A DNA stretch of 32,267 bases from Gemmatimonadota bacterium (GCA_020350785.1 CP070722.1:3121504-3153770); one strand, 5' to 3'. Shown: positions 15,606 to 24,239, counted from the stretch's first letter. Program-made: numbers and translations. Notes: generated by a model not told the origin, from the sequence alone.

Positions 15606-17531
15606 ATGTGGCTCAGGACCGTCCCCGCTCTTCTTGCCGTGCTGATCGCGCTTGGACCTCTTGCGCCCCAGACCTTGGCGCAGGGCTTCCAGATCAGGGA
15701 GGTGGACGGAGAGGTCGCGGTCACCCTCGACGGCTTCTGGGCCCAGTATCCGGTCAGGCCCGGTACCTCGGTGATTACCTGGCGGGAATGGCTGCTGCTG
15801 AAGCTGAACGGATTCGTGTCCGACCCCAGGCTTGTGAGTTTCAATCTTGCGGCCAGGCCGGTGCTGGGCCAACGCTCTTGGAGTGGGATAGGCGACACAC
15901 CGAACGGCGGAGACCAGATGCTGAACGGACTGGGGCGGATCGTCCTGCTGGGCGGCGCACCCCTGTCTTTCTCCGCCTGGTGGAGCCGAATCTCCGCTGA
16001 CCAGGACCTCCAGTTCGGAGCTCGCCAAGAGACGGATGGAACGGACTGGGAGCTGGAGGCGCGTTCCAGCTGGAGACCATTGCCGGCCCGTCTGTCCTAC
16101 TCGGGCCGTTCGCTGCAACAACTCTTCCGCCCAAACCCGGGTGTCATCAGCGCTCTGGATGAAGATCGCCAAACGCTCAGACTGTCAGCCAGCAACAGCA
16201 AGCTCCGAGTCGACGTCGAACGCCTCGACTACGAGAGTCGAACCAGCGACCTCGCTTTCGTTCGCACTCTCGTCGACACGGACCACACGCTCCGTTGGGG
16301 TAGGGGAAGCCGACTCACGTCGGGCTTTCTATATCTCAACACCTCGGGGAGAGGCGCGGTAGAACGGCTAAGCTGGAGACAATCGGCTCGGATCCGGCAT
16401 GTCCAATCGTTCTCTTCCAGTCTGGGCTATCAGCTGTTCGACGCAACCACGGCGTCCGATTTCAACCGAGGCTGGTCTGCGAGCTACTTGGGTAACTGGA
16501 ACCGTCGCCGCCACTTTACGATTGCCGTGGGAGGGGATGTCCGCTCGCGGTCGTTCCGTCTTGGGGCGCAGCGGTTCGCACGTGGACGCTCACGTGTCGC
16601 GTCCTCCGCCCGATTGCCTCTCGGTTTCGCCCTCGGTATCGACGGCGGGCTCGGATACGAGTTCTACAGGCAGTCACTCTCGGCGGACGACGGTTTCGGT
16701 ACGGTCGTCGACGAAAGGCAGGTGATCGACGCAAGCGGCACCTTCGTGCTCAACGAACCTCTGGCAGAACCGGCATCGGTGGTCATCACGAGCGAGGACG
16801 GCACGATCGTATTCACAGAGGGACTCGACTATCGCCTCGTGGAGTCAGCGGGACGCCTCGAAGTGTTCGCGCTTCCCGGGGGGCGCATGACAGAGGGCAC
16901 GGTAGTCCTAGTGGACTACCAGGTCCGACTTCTCGCGGAGGCCGAAGAAACAAGCTGGACCTACAGCTACGAGCTCAGACTAAGGAAGGGGCCTTTCACC
17001 GCCTACCACAGTCGCGCCGCGCGCAACTTGATCGAAAACGGCTCCCCGATCCCCAGCCCGACGTTCCGGGAATACGACGAAATCGCTGCGGGGATACGGC
17101 TAGCCGGAGTGGGTTCGATCGGATACCTGTCTCTAGCGGCGGACTATACTCGGCGCACACAGAACCCCGGCCGCCTCTCGAACCAGATGCAGGTGAAGGG
17201 CAGTTGGCGCTACGCTTTCGGCCCCGGACTCATGGCCAACTTGACAACGCGCTATACTTCTCGAACGAACGGGCGCAGGTTCCAGATCTTCGAGGGTACC
17301 GGAGGCGGCGAGTGGCGGGCTACCTCCAGACTGAAATTGTATTTGCGGCTTTCAGCGTATGATTGGCACGAGCGGGCCTTCCGGTCGGAGCGCTTCTTCG
17401 GTGCCGGCGTAGGAGGCGAATGGCTGGTGCGGCAGTTGTCTATGCGGTTGTCTTACGACAGGAACGCCTGGACCGAAGGTTTCGAGCGAACGGAGGACCG
17501 TCTCATCGCGCAAGTGACTCGGAGCTTCTGA
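15606..17531 (+). CDS. Cys-free outer-membrane beta-barrel protein of the cytochrome locus (porin-like)
   Basis: 641-residue outer-membrane protein. ATG 15606 starts a signal peptide (MWLRTVPALLAVLIALGPLAPQTLAQ) 8 nt after the hexaheme stop; the frame upstream of it lies inside that gene and is ignored. The body alternates hydrophobic and polar residues with many Arg and aromatic residues, in about 20 or more amphipathic strands (RLSYSGRSLQ, TLRWGRGSRLTSGFLYL, SLGYQLFDATTAS, LKLYLRLSAYDWHE). It ends in a terminal Phe (LIAQVTRSF), the BAM-recognised end of barrels. Residues about 375-443 look like an inserted small beta-sandwich (GTIVFTEGLDYRLVE, EGTVVLVDYQV). No cysteine occurs in the whole protein. 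MtrB-type conduit barrels are of similar length; here a hexaheme and a heptaheme gene flank it instead of a decaheme MtrA. I do not recognise the family by sequence; the conduit role is inferred. Confidence 0.8.
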   Translation: MWLRTVPALLAVLIALGPLAPQTLAQGFQIREVDGEVAVTLDGFWAQYPVRPGTSVITWREWLLLKLNGFVSDPRLVSFNLAARPVLGQRSWSGIGDTPNGGDQMLNGLGRIVLLGGAPLSFSAWWSRISADQDLQFGARQETDGTDWELEARSSWRPLPARLSYSGRSLQQLFRPNPGVISALDEDRQTLRLSASNSKLRVDVERLDYESRTSDLAFVRTLVDTDHTLRWGRGSRLTSGFLYLNTSGRGAVERLSWRQSARIRHVQSFSSSLGYQLFDATTASDFNRGWSASYLGNWNRRRHFTIAVGGDVRSRSFRLGAQRFARGRSRVASSARLPLGFALGIDGGLGYEFYRQSLSADDGFGTVVDERQVIDASGTFVLNEPLAEPASVVITSEDGTIVFTEGLDYRLVESAGRLEVFALPGGRMTEGTVVLVDYQVRLLAEAEETSWTYSYELRLRKGPFTAYHSRAARNLIENGSPIPSPTFREYDEIAAGIRLAGVGSIGYLSLAADYTRRTQNPGRLSNQMQVKGSWRYAFGPGLMANLTTRYTSRTNGRRFQIFEGTGGGEWRATSRLKLYLRLSAYDWHERAFRSERFFGAGVGGEWLVRQLSMRLSYDRNAWTEGFERTEDRLIAQVTRSF

Positions 17532-17533
17532 GC

Positions 17534-18439
17534 ATGGTTCGATCGATGCGGCACCCAACGGGTCGAGCGAAAGGACAGATCCGCCGTCGCCGGAGGGCCT
17601 GTTTGGCCGCCGCGCTGACAGCGCTTGCTCTACTGGCCGGTCCCGCACCGAGAAGGTTGCATGCCCAGCACGGCAGTGTCACAACCGGCGACCCAGCGGT
17701 GGGCGACTGCGCGCTCTGCCATACCTCGCACGATACCGGCTTCAATCAGGCAACGCTTAAGTTGGGCAACGTTGCGGGAATCGTGGTGGACGCGCCCGGG
17801 ATCGGACCGCTGTCACAGAGCTGCCTGCGATGTCACTTCACCGAGTCGCTCCGCGCGCAGCAGTCCGAGCTGCAAAAAGCCGAGCTCGCCGGCCAGACCG
17901 GTTTGTACATCGAGCGCGACCTGACGGACGACCACCCGCTCGGCAGATTCGATACCGGCAGGCTGCAGGCAACCAATCGCATCTCAGGCGCAAAATCAGC
18001 CGACCTCGGCCGCATGAGATCCAAAGTATTCGCACTCGATCAAGAGTCGGTTATCGAATGCACGACGTGCCACGACCCACATGATCAGCGCGGAGCAACT
18101 CCAGCGGTCGAGGAGGAGCGAGCGCTGTGCACAAACTGTCACGAGACCGGTCGCTACGCGTTCGTGGGCGGTCACGCGGATATCCCCTGCTCCGGGTGCC
18201 ACGTCATGCATGGTGGCTACGAATCGGAGCTGCTGGCGGAACGAAGCTCCAATCAGGTTTGTGCTGGCTGTCACGAGGGTAGCTGGGCCTCTGCCACGAC
18301 TGACCCGACATCCGCGGTGGCGCTACGGCGAGCCCTGATCCTCGCCACGATCGCGCCGCCTTCAGCGCAAGCGCATCTGGATCCGCCCCAAGGCGAGTGC
18401 GTGCAATGTCACGCGCCGCACACCGCGAGCAAGCACTAG
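17534..18439 (+). CDS. Heptaheme c-type cytochrome (doubled-CXXCH type)
   Basis: 301-residue exported cytochrome starting 2 nt after the barrel stop at ATG 17534. The start is Arg-rich (RAKGQIRRRRRAC), followed by the hydrophobic core LAAALTALALLAG and cleavage near LHAQ; a long but plausible signal peptide. CXXCH sites: 59-63 CALCH, 97-101 CLRCH, 176-180 CTTCH, 199-203 CTNCH, 219-223 CSGCH, 243-247 CAGCH and 289-293 CVQCH. Distal His candidates follow in pairs (CHTSH, CHDPH, CHVMH, CHAPH), the doubled-CXXCH pattern. DLTDDHPLGRFD after heme 2 echoes the D-HP element of the tetraheme protein. It is the last gene of the operon and ends 26 nt from the convergent GT4. It may be the surface or periplasmic partner of the barrel. 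Confidence 0.92.
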   Translation: MVRSMRHPTGRAKGQIRRRRRACLAAALTALALLAGPAPRRLHAQHGSVTTGDPAVGDCALCHTSHDTGFNQATLKLGNVAGIVVDAPGIGPLSQSCLRCHFTESLRAQQSELQKAELAGQTGLYIERDLTDDHPLGRFDTGRLQATNRISGAKSADLGRMRSKVFALDQESVIECTTCHDPHDQRGATPAVEEERALCTNCHETGRYAFVGGHADIPCSGCHVMHGGYESELLAERSSNQVCAGCHEGSWASATTDPTSAVALRRALILATIAPPSAQAHLDPPQGECVQCHAPHTASKH

Positions 18440-18465
18440 GGCCCAAACGCCAGCCCCATCCCGCG

Positions 18466-19572
18466 TCAGCCGAGAGAGCGTGGGGCCGGCGGAACACTCG
18501 CGCCCGACCGCCGGATCTCGCTGAGGATCCGGTCCCACGTCGCCACCGCGCTGGCGTACGCGTAACGCTCGCGAACCTGGACAGCGGCCTTGGACATCGC
18601 CGCCAACCTCCCCGGTTGTGAGAGTAGCTCCAGAACTCGACCTGCCATGGCCTCCCAGTCACCGATCTCGACCAGAAAGCCGTTCTTGCCGCTCTCGATC
18701 AGGTCCTCGACGGTCCCGCAGCGAGTCGAAATCGGCACACAACCGCAAGACATGGCTTCGATGAGCACGAGCGGAAGTCCTTCGCGCTCGGAGGCCAACA
18801 ACAACACACCGGCTTCTCCGTAGAATCGCTCGACGTCATCCCGATAACCTGCGAAGGTGACGGATCCTCGGATCCCCAACTCGCGCGCCAGGCCCTCGAG
18901 TCGAGTCCGCTCGGGCCCGTCGCCCAGCACAGTCAGTCGGGCTTCCTCGAACCGCTCACGGACACGCGCGAAAACCCTCAAAGCCAGATCGACCCGTTTG
19001 GATCTTATCAGCCGCCCAACGTAGAGCAGGTGCAGACCACGATCGTCCGCCGGAGTTTCCGAACGAAAACGCTCCACGTCGACAGCGTGAGGCAGGACGC
19101 GCAGTTTCCCGCGCGCCACGCCCCATGACGCCAGCTGATCGAGCATCGCCTTGCCGGTAACCGTCACCGCGTCCGCGCGTCTCAGGATCGCCCGCAACAG
19201 CGATCCGTACCAGGCAAAGCAGTGGACGTTGAAATCCGTGCCCAGCAGGCCCAGCACCACCGGCCGCCCGGTGGAGCGAGCCAGCAGCCAGGCGAGCAAG
19301 CCGTAGGGAATCAAGTAGAGGCCGACCAACACATCGACACTCTGGGCGCGGCTCACGGCCAGCCCGGTGCGAAATAGACGCAGCAGTCGCGGGAATCGGC
19401 GCCCGCGGCCGACGATATGGTACACGACCTTCTCCGACTCGATTCCCAAGGGCTCCTCGCGCACGACATGAAGCTGACCGACCTCGCCCGACAGGACGAG
19501 CGGCGTCAGATGCGTCGCAGCATTTCGACGGCTCAGCCGCAGAATGCTCAGTATCTTCGTATTCGCCATCAT
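18466..19572 (-). CDS. GT4-family glycosyltransferase
   Basis: 368-residue cytoplasmic GT-B glycosyltransferase (GT4). The C-terminal Rossmann domain carries the family landmarks LLYVGRLIRSKRVDLAL, LTVLGDGPERTRLE, FAGYRDDV and SEREGLPLVLIEAMSCG; the last holds the E-x7-E nucleotide-sugar-binding motif. The N-terminal domain contains LGLLGTDFNVH and ADAVTVTGKAMLDQL. The start MMANTK (ATG 19572) faces the DUF354 gene across 135 bp. It transfers a sugar from an NDP donor to a lipid-linked or glycan acceptor. The acceptor is unknown, but the neighbourhood (Wzx, sulfotransferase, other GTs) points to assembly of a surface polysaccharide or glycolipid. It lies convergently with the cytochrome operon, 26 bp apart. 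Confidence 0.9.
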   Translation of the reverse strand: MMANTKILSILRLSRRNAATHLTPLVLSGEVGQLHVVREEPLGIESEKVVYHIVGRGRRFPRLLRLFRTGLAVSRAQSVDVLVGLYLIPYGLLAWLLARSTGRPVVLGLLGTDFNVHCFAWYGSLLRAILRRADAVTVTGKAMLDQLASWGVARGKLRVLPHAVDVERFRSETPADDRGLHLLYVGRLIRSKRVDLALRVFARVRERFEEARLTVLGDGPERTRLEGLARELGIRGSVTFAGYRDDVERFYGEAGVLLLASEREGLPLVLIEAMSCGCVPISTRCGTVEDLIESGKNGFLVEIGDWEAMAGRVLELLSQPGRLAAMSKAAVQVRERYAYASAVATWDRILSEIRRSGASVPPAPRSLG

Positions 19573-19707
19573 CTAGAAGCGGTCATTCGGAATCGCTGCC
19601 CGGGCGATTCGCAGCCCGCAGTGGCACGTGGAAAGGGGCCCGGGTATAATAGGCACGCCCCCGGGAATCCTAATCCGGTTGCGAAACGAATCACAACTCT
19701 CGAGGCC
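19573..19707. promoter_or_regulatory. Divergent promoter region with CCCGGG palindromes around a consensus -10
   Basis: A perfect TATAAT lies at 19645-19650 on the plus strand, 58 bp before the DUF354 ATG. The -35 position (about 19622, TGGCAC) is poor. Two CCCGGG palindromes (19639-19644 and 19660-19665), 21 bp apart, bracket the -10. That is two helical turns and would suit repressor binding over the promoter. The divergent GT4 gene starts 73 bp to the left of the -10 element. Confidence 0.5.
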
Positions 19708-20754
19708 ATGAAGGTTCTGCTCGACATCCTGCACCCGGCACATGCCCACTTCTTCCGCCCCACTATCGGCCTCCTGCAGGCTGACGGTCACGAGGTGATG
19801 ATTGTCGCTCGGGACAAGGATATCAACCTGCAACTGTTGCGAGAGTTCGGCCTGCCTCACACCGTCATCAGCCGCGAAGCGACGACCAAGGGCGGGCTCG
19901 CCGCGGAGCTGCTGACTCGTGACACCAGGTTGTTTCGCATGGTACGCCGTCACCGGCCCGACGTGATGGCGAGTATCGCGGGCATCTCTACGGCACCGGT
20001 GGGCTTCCTGACGCGGACACGCAACCTGATCTTCTACGACACGGAGAACGCCACCCTTTCCAACCTGCTTTCCTACCCGTTCGCCACGGAGGTGATCACG
20101 CCGGACTGTTACCGTCGCCGCGTCTTGGGACGGCACGTCACCTATCCCGGCTATCACGAGTTGGCGTACCTGCATCCAAATCGATTCTCTGCCGACCCCT
20201 CCGTGCTGGAGAGAGCCGGGGTGGAGCCGGGAGAACCTTTTAGTATAGTGCGCTTCGTCTCGTGGCGCGCCTTGCACGACGCGGGCAAGGGCGGCGGCAT
20301 CTCGGACCAGAACAAACGAAGTCTAGTCGAACTTCTGCGACTCCATGGACGGGTGTTCATCACGGCGGAAAGCGGCCTGCCCGAAGATCTCGCCGATCTT
20401 CGCCTGCCCGTTCGATCGAGTCAGATACATCACTTGATGAGCTTCGCCAGCCTCTACGTGGGAGAAAGCTCCACGATGGCGTCGGAGAGCGCGATCCTCG
20501 GCACACCGGCCGTCTACATCGACGCTGTGGGAACTCCCTACACCGACGAGCTGGAGAACCGCTATGGTCTCTGCTTCAATTTCCGGCCCCGGCAAACGCA
20601 GGAATGGCTCTCGCGCTGCCGCGACATACTGGACGCTAACCTGAAGCGCGATAACGCTTTTCAAGCCCGGACGAGGCGCCTGCTGGACGAGAAGATCGAC
20701 GTTACCGCCTTCGTCTTCCGGAAGTTGACCGAGGCCGAACCTACCGATGCCTGA
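19708..20754 (+). CDS. DUF354 family protein (GT-B-like glycan biosynthesis protein)
   Basis: 348-residue protein. The N-terminus MKVLLDILHPAHAHFFRP and HEVMIVARDKDINLQLL are characteristic of DUF354 (PF04007), a GT-B-like family related to UDP-GlcNAc epimerase/glycosyltransferase folds and common in exopolysaccharide loci. Other family features: RRHRPDVMASIAGISTAPVG, FYDTENATLSN, VITPDCYRR, YPGYHELAYLHP, SIVRFVSWRALHD, FASLYVGESSTMASESAILGTP. ATG 19708 fits the start of the first Rossmann strand. It overlaps the flippase gene by 8 nt (ATGCCTGA), so the two are co-translated. No reaction is firmly established for the family; a glycosyltransferase-like role in building the exported glycan is the best inference. 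Confidence 0.88.
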   Translation: MKVLLDILHPAHAHFFRPTIGLLQADGHEVMIVARDKDINLQLLREFGLPHTVISREATTKGGLAAELLTRDTRLFRMVRRHRPDVMASIAGISTAPVGFLTRTRNLIFYDTENATLSNLLSYPFATEVITPDCYRRRVLGRHVTYPGYHELAYLHPNRFSADPSVLERAGVEPGEPFSIVRFVSWRALHDAGKGGGISDQNKRSLVELLRLHGRVFITAESGLPEDLADLRLPVRSSQIHHLMSFASLYVGESSTMASESAILGTPAVYIDAVGTPYTDELENRYGLCFNFRPRQTQEWLSRCRDILDANLKRDNAFQARTRRLLDEKIDVTAFVFRKLTEAEPTDA

Positions 20755-22099
20755 TCGGCCTGTGCCGGGCCTGAGATGGTTTATGGCCCAACTGGTAGGT
20801 GGCGGCCCGGCCGCCAGACTGGCCCGCGGCGCGGGCACGGCCTTCGCCGTGAGCGCAGCCGGGACCCTCGTCGTCTTTGCCAATCAGGCGCTGCTGGCTA
20901 GGGTGCTGGGCGCCGACGCGTACGGCCGCTACATCTACGCCGTGACCTGGGTGGGCCTGCTCGTCATCCTCTCGAACGCTGGGCTCGGTTCTGCCGCCGT
21001 CCGCTTCGTCTCGGAATACAGCTCCACAAACCGCTACGCCCTGCTGCGCGGGTTTCTTCGCCGAAGCACACAGGTCGTGCTGCTGTTGTCACTGATCTTG
21101 GCCGCTTTCCTGGCCGTGGCGGTGACGTTGATGCGCCCGCGAGTCGGCGATGAGTTGGCCCGAGTGTTTTGGGTCAGTTGCCTGCTCTTGCCCATCTGGT
21201 CGCTGCTCGAACTTCGCTCCGCGTCTCTACGTGGCTTCAAGAGAATCCTCGCAGCTCAAGGTCCTCCTCAGGTCCTGCGTCCGGTTCTGTTTGCGGTTGG
21301 GATACTGGGACTCTACTTCCTGAGGTCGGAGGGCGTGAGCGCACCGCTGGCCGTACTGGCTAACATCATGGCGACGGTGGTGAGCCTCGCTTCGGTCCAG
21401 GTTCTGTTGGGTCGCTCGTTGGCCGGCGAGAGGAGCGTCCAAGTCGAGACACGATCGAGGGAGTGGCTCGCCGTCTCGGTTCCGTTGCTGTTGATGGCGG
21501 GCTTTGGAGTGATCCTCCGATCGACCGATACCCTGATGTTGGGGTTCTTCAGGGGTACCACCGAAGCCGGTGTCTACGCGGTGGCGAGCCGGGCGGCGAC
21601 GTTCGTGCCGTTCATGCTGACGGCGGTAAACATCATGGCTGCTCCGATGATCGCCGAATACTATGCCGCCGGCGACCGACGCCGGCTGCAGCGTACGCTC
21701 AAGGTGGGTGCATGGGCGGCGTCTGCCTTCGCTCTCGTGGTCAGCGCCGCGCTGGCGATCGGGGGCCGCCCACTCCTCTCTGTCTTCGGAGCCGAGTTCG
21801 GAGTAGGATACGCACCGATGTTGATCTTGATTGGGGGACAGATCCTGAACTGCTTGGCGGGATCCGTTGGGAATCTGTTGACCATGACGGGGCATCAGAA
21901 CCACGCGATGGTCATCCTGGGCGCGGGCGCCGGATTGAACATCATGCTCAACGTCGTGCTCGTTCCGACGCTCGGCAGCACGGGTGCCGCGCTGGCGACG
22001 TCTACCAGCGTCCTACTCTGGAACGGTGGAATGCTGGTGGTGGTGGTCAAACGGCTGCGATTGAATCCCACCATACTGCCGCTCTCTATACGAGTATGA
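20747..22099 (+). CDS. Wzx-like polysaccharide/oligosaccharide flippase (MOP superfamily)
   Basis: 450-residue integral inner-membrane protein with about 12 hydrophobic helices. It belongs by pattern to the MOP-superfamily polysaccharide exporters that flip undecaprenyl-linked repeat units. Visible family features are the N-terminal FANQALLARVLGADAYGRYIY, the LSNAGLGSAAVRFVSEYSS stretch, the central RSTDTLMLGFFRGTTEAGVYAVASR motif and C-terminal VPTLGSTGAALATS. The start overlaps the end of DUF354 by 8 nt, and its stop overlaps the sulfotransferase start (ATGA). No Wzy polymerase or chain-length regulator is visible in the window, so the exported product may be a short oligosaccharide or be finished elsewhere. 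Confidence 0.9.
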   Translation: MPDRPVPGLRWFMAQLVGGGPAARLARGAGTAFAVSAAGTLVVFANQALLARVLGADAYGRYIYAVTWVGLLVILSNAGLGSAAVRFVSEYSSTNRYALLRGFLRRSTQVVLLLSLILAAFLAVAVTLMRPRVGDELARVFWVSCLLLPIWSLLELRSASLRGFKRILAAQGPPQVLRPVLFAVGILGLYFLRSEGVSAPLAVLANIMATVVSLASVQVLLGRSLAGERSVQVETRSREWLAVSVPLLLMAGFGVILRSTDTLMLGFFRGTTEAGVYAVASRAATFVPFMLTAVNIMAAPMIAEYYAAGDRRRLQRTLKVGAWAASAFALVVSAALAIGGRPLLSVFGAEFGVGYAPMLILIGGQILNCLAGSVGNLLTMTGHQNHAMVILGAGAGLNIMLNVVLVPTLGSTGAALATSTSVLLWNGGMLVVVVKRLRLNPTILPLSIRV

Positions 22100-23028
22100 C
22101 TTCGTCGCGCAGGCCCAACTTCTTCATCGTCGGTGCGCCCAAGTGCGGCACCACCGCTCTGAGCGAGTACCTGCGTGAGCACCCTAGCATCTTCATGAGC
22201 ACACCAAAGGAGCCGCACTACTTCGCCGCGGACTTCAACCCGTACGTTCGCCACTACGTTCACACGCTAGATGAGTACCTAGCGTTGTTCGAGGCGTGCA
22301 AGGAGCACCATCTCGCCGCAGGTGAAGCATCCGTCTTCTATCTCTATTCATCGACGGCGCTATCGAACATCAGGGCATTCGATCCGGACGCACGAATCAT
22401 AGCGATGGTCCGAAACCCGATCGACATGGCCTACTCGCTGCATTCGCAATACTGCTACAACCTGCGCGAGACCGTTCGAGATTTTCGCAGGGCCTGGGAG
22501 CTTCAAGCGGTTCGGCGAGAGGGAAAGGCCATCCCTTCGACGTCGCCCGTACCCGCATATCTACTCTACGAGGACGTTTGCTCACTGGGCAGCCAAGTCG
22601 AGCGGCTGCTACAACTGTTCCGGCGCGAGCAGGTCAAGATCGTCGTCTTCGACGATTTTGCCGAGCGCACGAAGGCGGCTTACGAGGACGTTCTGGCTTT
22701 CCTCGGCGTGCCGTCCGACGGCAGAGAGCGTTTTCCAAGGTTGAATCCGAACACACAGCTCTCATCGCGATGGATAAAGTGGCTGGAGTTGCAGGTGACG
22801 AATCTGGCTCGATTCAGGCCTCTCAACAACATAGTCTTGGCTACGAAGCGCACTCTCGGACTGAAGCGAAAGCGGATATTCGGAATCTCGCCGGAGCGTT
22901 ACACACGCTACGTCGAGCGACCTCCGCTCGACCCGGCATTCCGAGCGGAGCTCGCGAATACCTTCAGGCCCGAGATCGATAGGCTAAGTCGAGCACTGGA
23001 CAGGGACCTCAGCCACTGGTTGGAGTAG
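22096..23028 (+). CDS. Sulfotransferase (PAPS-dependent, carbohydrate type)
   Basis: 310-residue sulfotransferase, ATG 22096 in an ATGA overlap with the flippase. The frame is open further upstream but only as antisense-free overlap with the flippase. The 5'-phosphosulfate-binding loop is FFIVGAPKCGTTAL (about residues 9-22), with the Lys/Thr that contact PAPS. The 3'-phosphate-binding element is IIAMVRNPIDMAYSLHSQ (about 97-114). It resembles heparan/chondroitin-type bacterial sulfotransferases (SLREHP/KEPHYF, CDEDV-like YEDVCSLGSQVERL). It would transfer sulfate from PAPS to a hydroxyl or amine of the glycan or glycolipid made here. No PAPS synthesis genes are in the window. It makes a sulfated surface glycan the most likely product of the locus. 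Confidence 0.92.
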   Translation: MTSSRRPNFFIVGAPKCGTTALSEYLREHPSIFMSTPKEPHYFAADFNPYVRHYVHTLDEYLALFEACKEHHLAAGEASVFYLYSSTALSNIRAFDPDARIIAMVRNPIDMAYSLHSQYCYNLRETVRDFRRAWELQAVRREGKAIPSTSPVPAYLLYEDVCSLGSQVERLLQLFRREQVKIVVFDDFAERTKAAYEDVLAFLGVPSDGRERFPRLNPNTQLSSRWIKWLELQVTNLARFRPLNNIVLATKRTLGLKRKRIFGISPERYTRYVERPPLDPAFRAELANTFRPEIDRLSRALDRDLSHWLE

Positions 23029-23041
23029 CCGCGAAGCCAAT

Positions 23042-24202
23042 ATGAAGAGAAGATTCGCATATATCTACCTTATGGTAGGGCCAGCGCCTGGAGTCGAACA
23101 AAAGATCAACGACCAGGCTGTATCCCTCGATCGATCAGGCAACACCGATCTGCAGATCATTGTGATCAATCCCAGCCTGGAGCGAGAACGCGGAGCGCTC
23201 AAGCATGTCCGCGTGCCCCGCAACTCGCTGACAAATCGTCTCGGATACGCCTTGCGGCGATTCCGATTGATCGAAGACGCTATCGATTGTGATGCCTACG
23301 ACCTGCTTCTTCTCCGTTATCCGATGGCCGACGGCGAAGCGGCGAAATTTGCCGGCCGCCACAAGGTCGTCTCGGAGCACCATACCAAGGAGGTGGAGGA
23401 GCGGCGCGCTCAGCTCAGGAGCCACCTGCCATATCTGCAGCGACTTCACAAGAGAGTTTCGCTTCAGCAGGAGGTGCGCTATGGCCCGAGATATCTTGGG
23501 CGCTGCACCGGAATCGTTGCGGTCTCGGATGAAACCAGGCTCTATCAGCTCAACCGGTCAGGGAGTGACCTTCCCTCCCTCACCATGCCCAACGGCATCC
23601 TGGTCGATCGAGTCTCACACACCCGGTTTCGGCTGTTCGACGGCAGCACCCTGCACCTGGCATTCCTGGGCGGCCGAGGCAGCCCCTGGCACGGGACCGA
23701 CCGACTCCTACGCTCACTCTCAGCTTACCGTGGAAGGACACCCATCAAGGTGCACCTCTTAGGCGCGCTGCGGCCGCCCGTAGGAACATTGAATCTTCCC
23801 CAGAACGTGGATGTCGAATTTCACGGAACGCTATTGGGATCCGACGCGGACACGCTGCTGAGCCGGACGAATCTGGCGATCAGCAGCCTGGCGCTCTTCG
23901 AATGTGATCTGGGAGAGATCAGCACGCTCAAGACCAGGGAGTACACGGCGCGCGGACTACCGTTCGTCATCGGCCATGTCGATCCTGACCTTCGGCCAGT
24001 CCCAGAGGCGATGAAGTTCTTCCTCTCAGTTCCGAACGATGATTCGCTGATCGACATGGACGGCCTCATCGAGTTCGCCGAACGGATGGCAGCCCGCGAG
24101 CCAGAGGACAGAATCTCCGACTTCATGCGTGACTATGCCCGCCAGCACATGGAGTGGGGGCCGAAACTGCAGGGGCTCATCGAGTTCATGCGCGGACTAT
24201 AG
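23042..24202 (+). CDS. Glycosyltransferase, GT-B fold (GT4-like)
   Basis: 386-residue protein 13 nt after the sulfotransferase and likely in the same transcript. The fold reads as GT-B. The N-terminal half has VVSEHHTKEVEERR and GRCTGIVAVSDETRLYQL (a GT4-type AVSxxT element). The C-terminal half has LHLAFLGGRGSPWHGTDRLLRSL, IKVHLLGALRP and ISTLKTREYTARGLPFVIG. The last corresponds to the donor-binding E-x-R-G-P loop of GT4 enzymes. The E-x7-E motif is not canonical, so the assignment to GT4 is moderate. No ribosome-binding site stands out, so translation may depend on upstream ribosomes. It presumably adds a sugar to the same glycan; donor and acceptor are unknown. Confidence 0.78.
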   Translation: MKRRFAYIYLMVGPAPGVEQKINDQAVSLDRSGNTDLQIIVINPSLERERGALKHVRVPRNSLTNRLGYALRRFRLIEDAIDCDAYDLLLLRYPMADGEAAKFAGRHKVVSEHHTKEVEERRAQLRSHLPYLQRLHKRVSLQQEVRYGPRYLGRCTGIVAVSDETRLYQLNRSGSDLPSLTMPNGILVDRVSHTRFRLFDGSTLHLAFLGGRGSPWHGTDRLLRSLSAYRGRTPIKVHLLGALRPPVGTLNLPQNVDVEFHGTLLGSDADTLLSRTNLAISSLALFECDLGEISTLKTREYTARGLPFVIGHVDPDLRPVPEAMKFFLSVPNDDSLIDMDGLIEFAERMAAREPEDRISDFMRDYARQHMEWGPKLQGLIEFMRGL

Positions 24203-24239
24203 GCTCAAACACCGCGACCCTATTTTCACACAGAACAAC

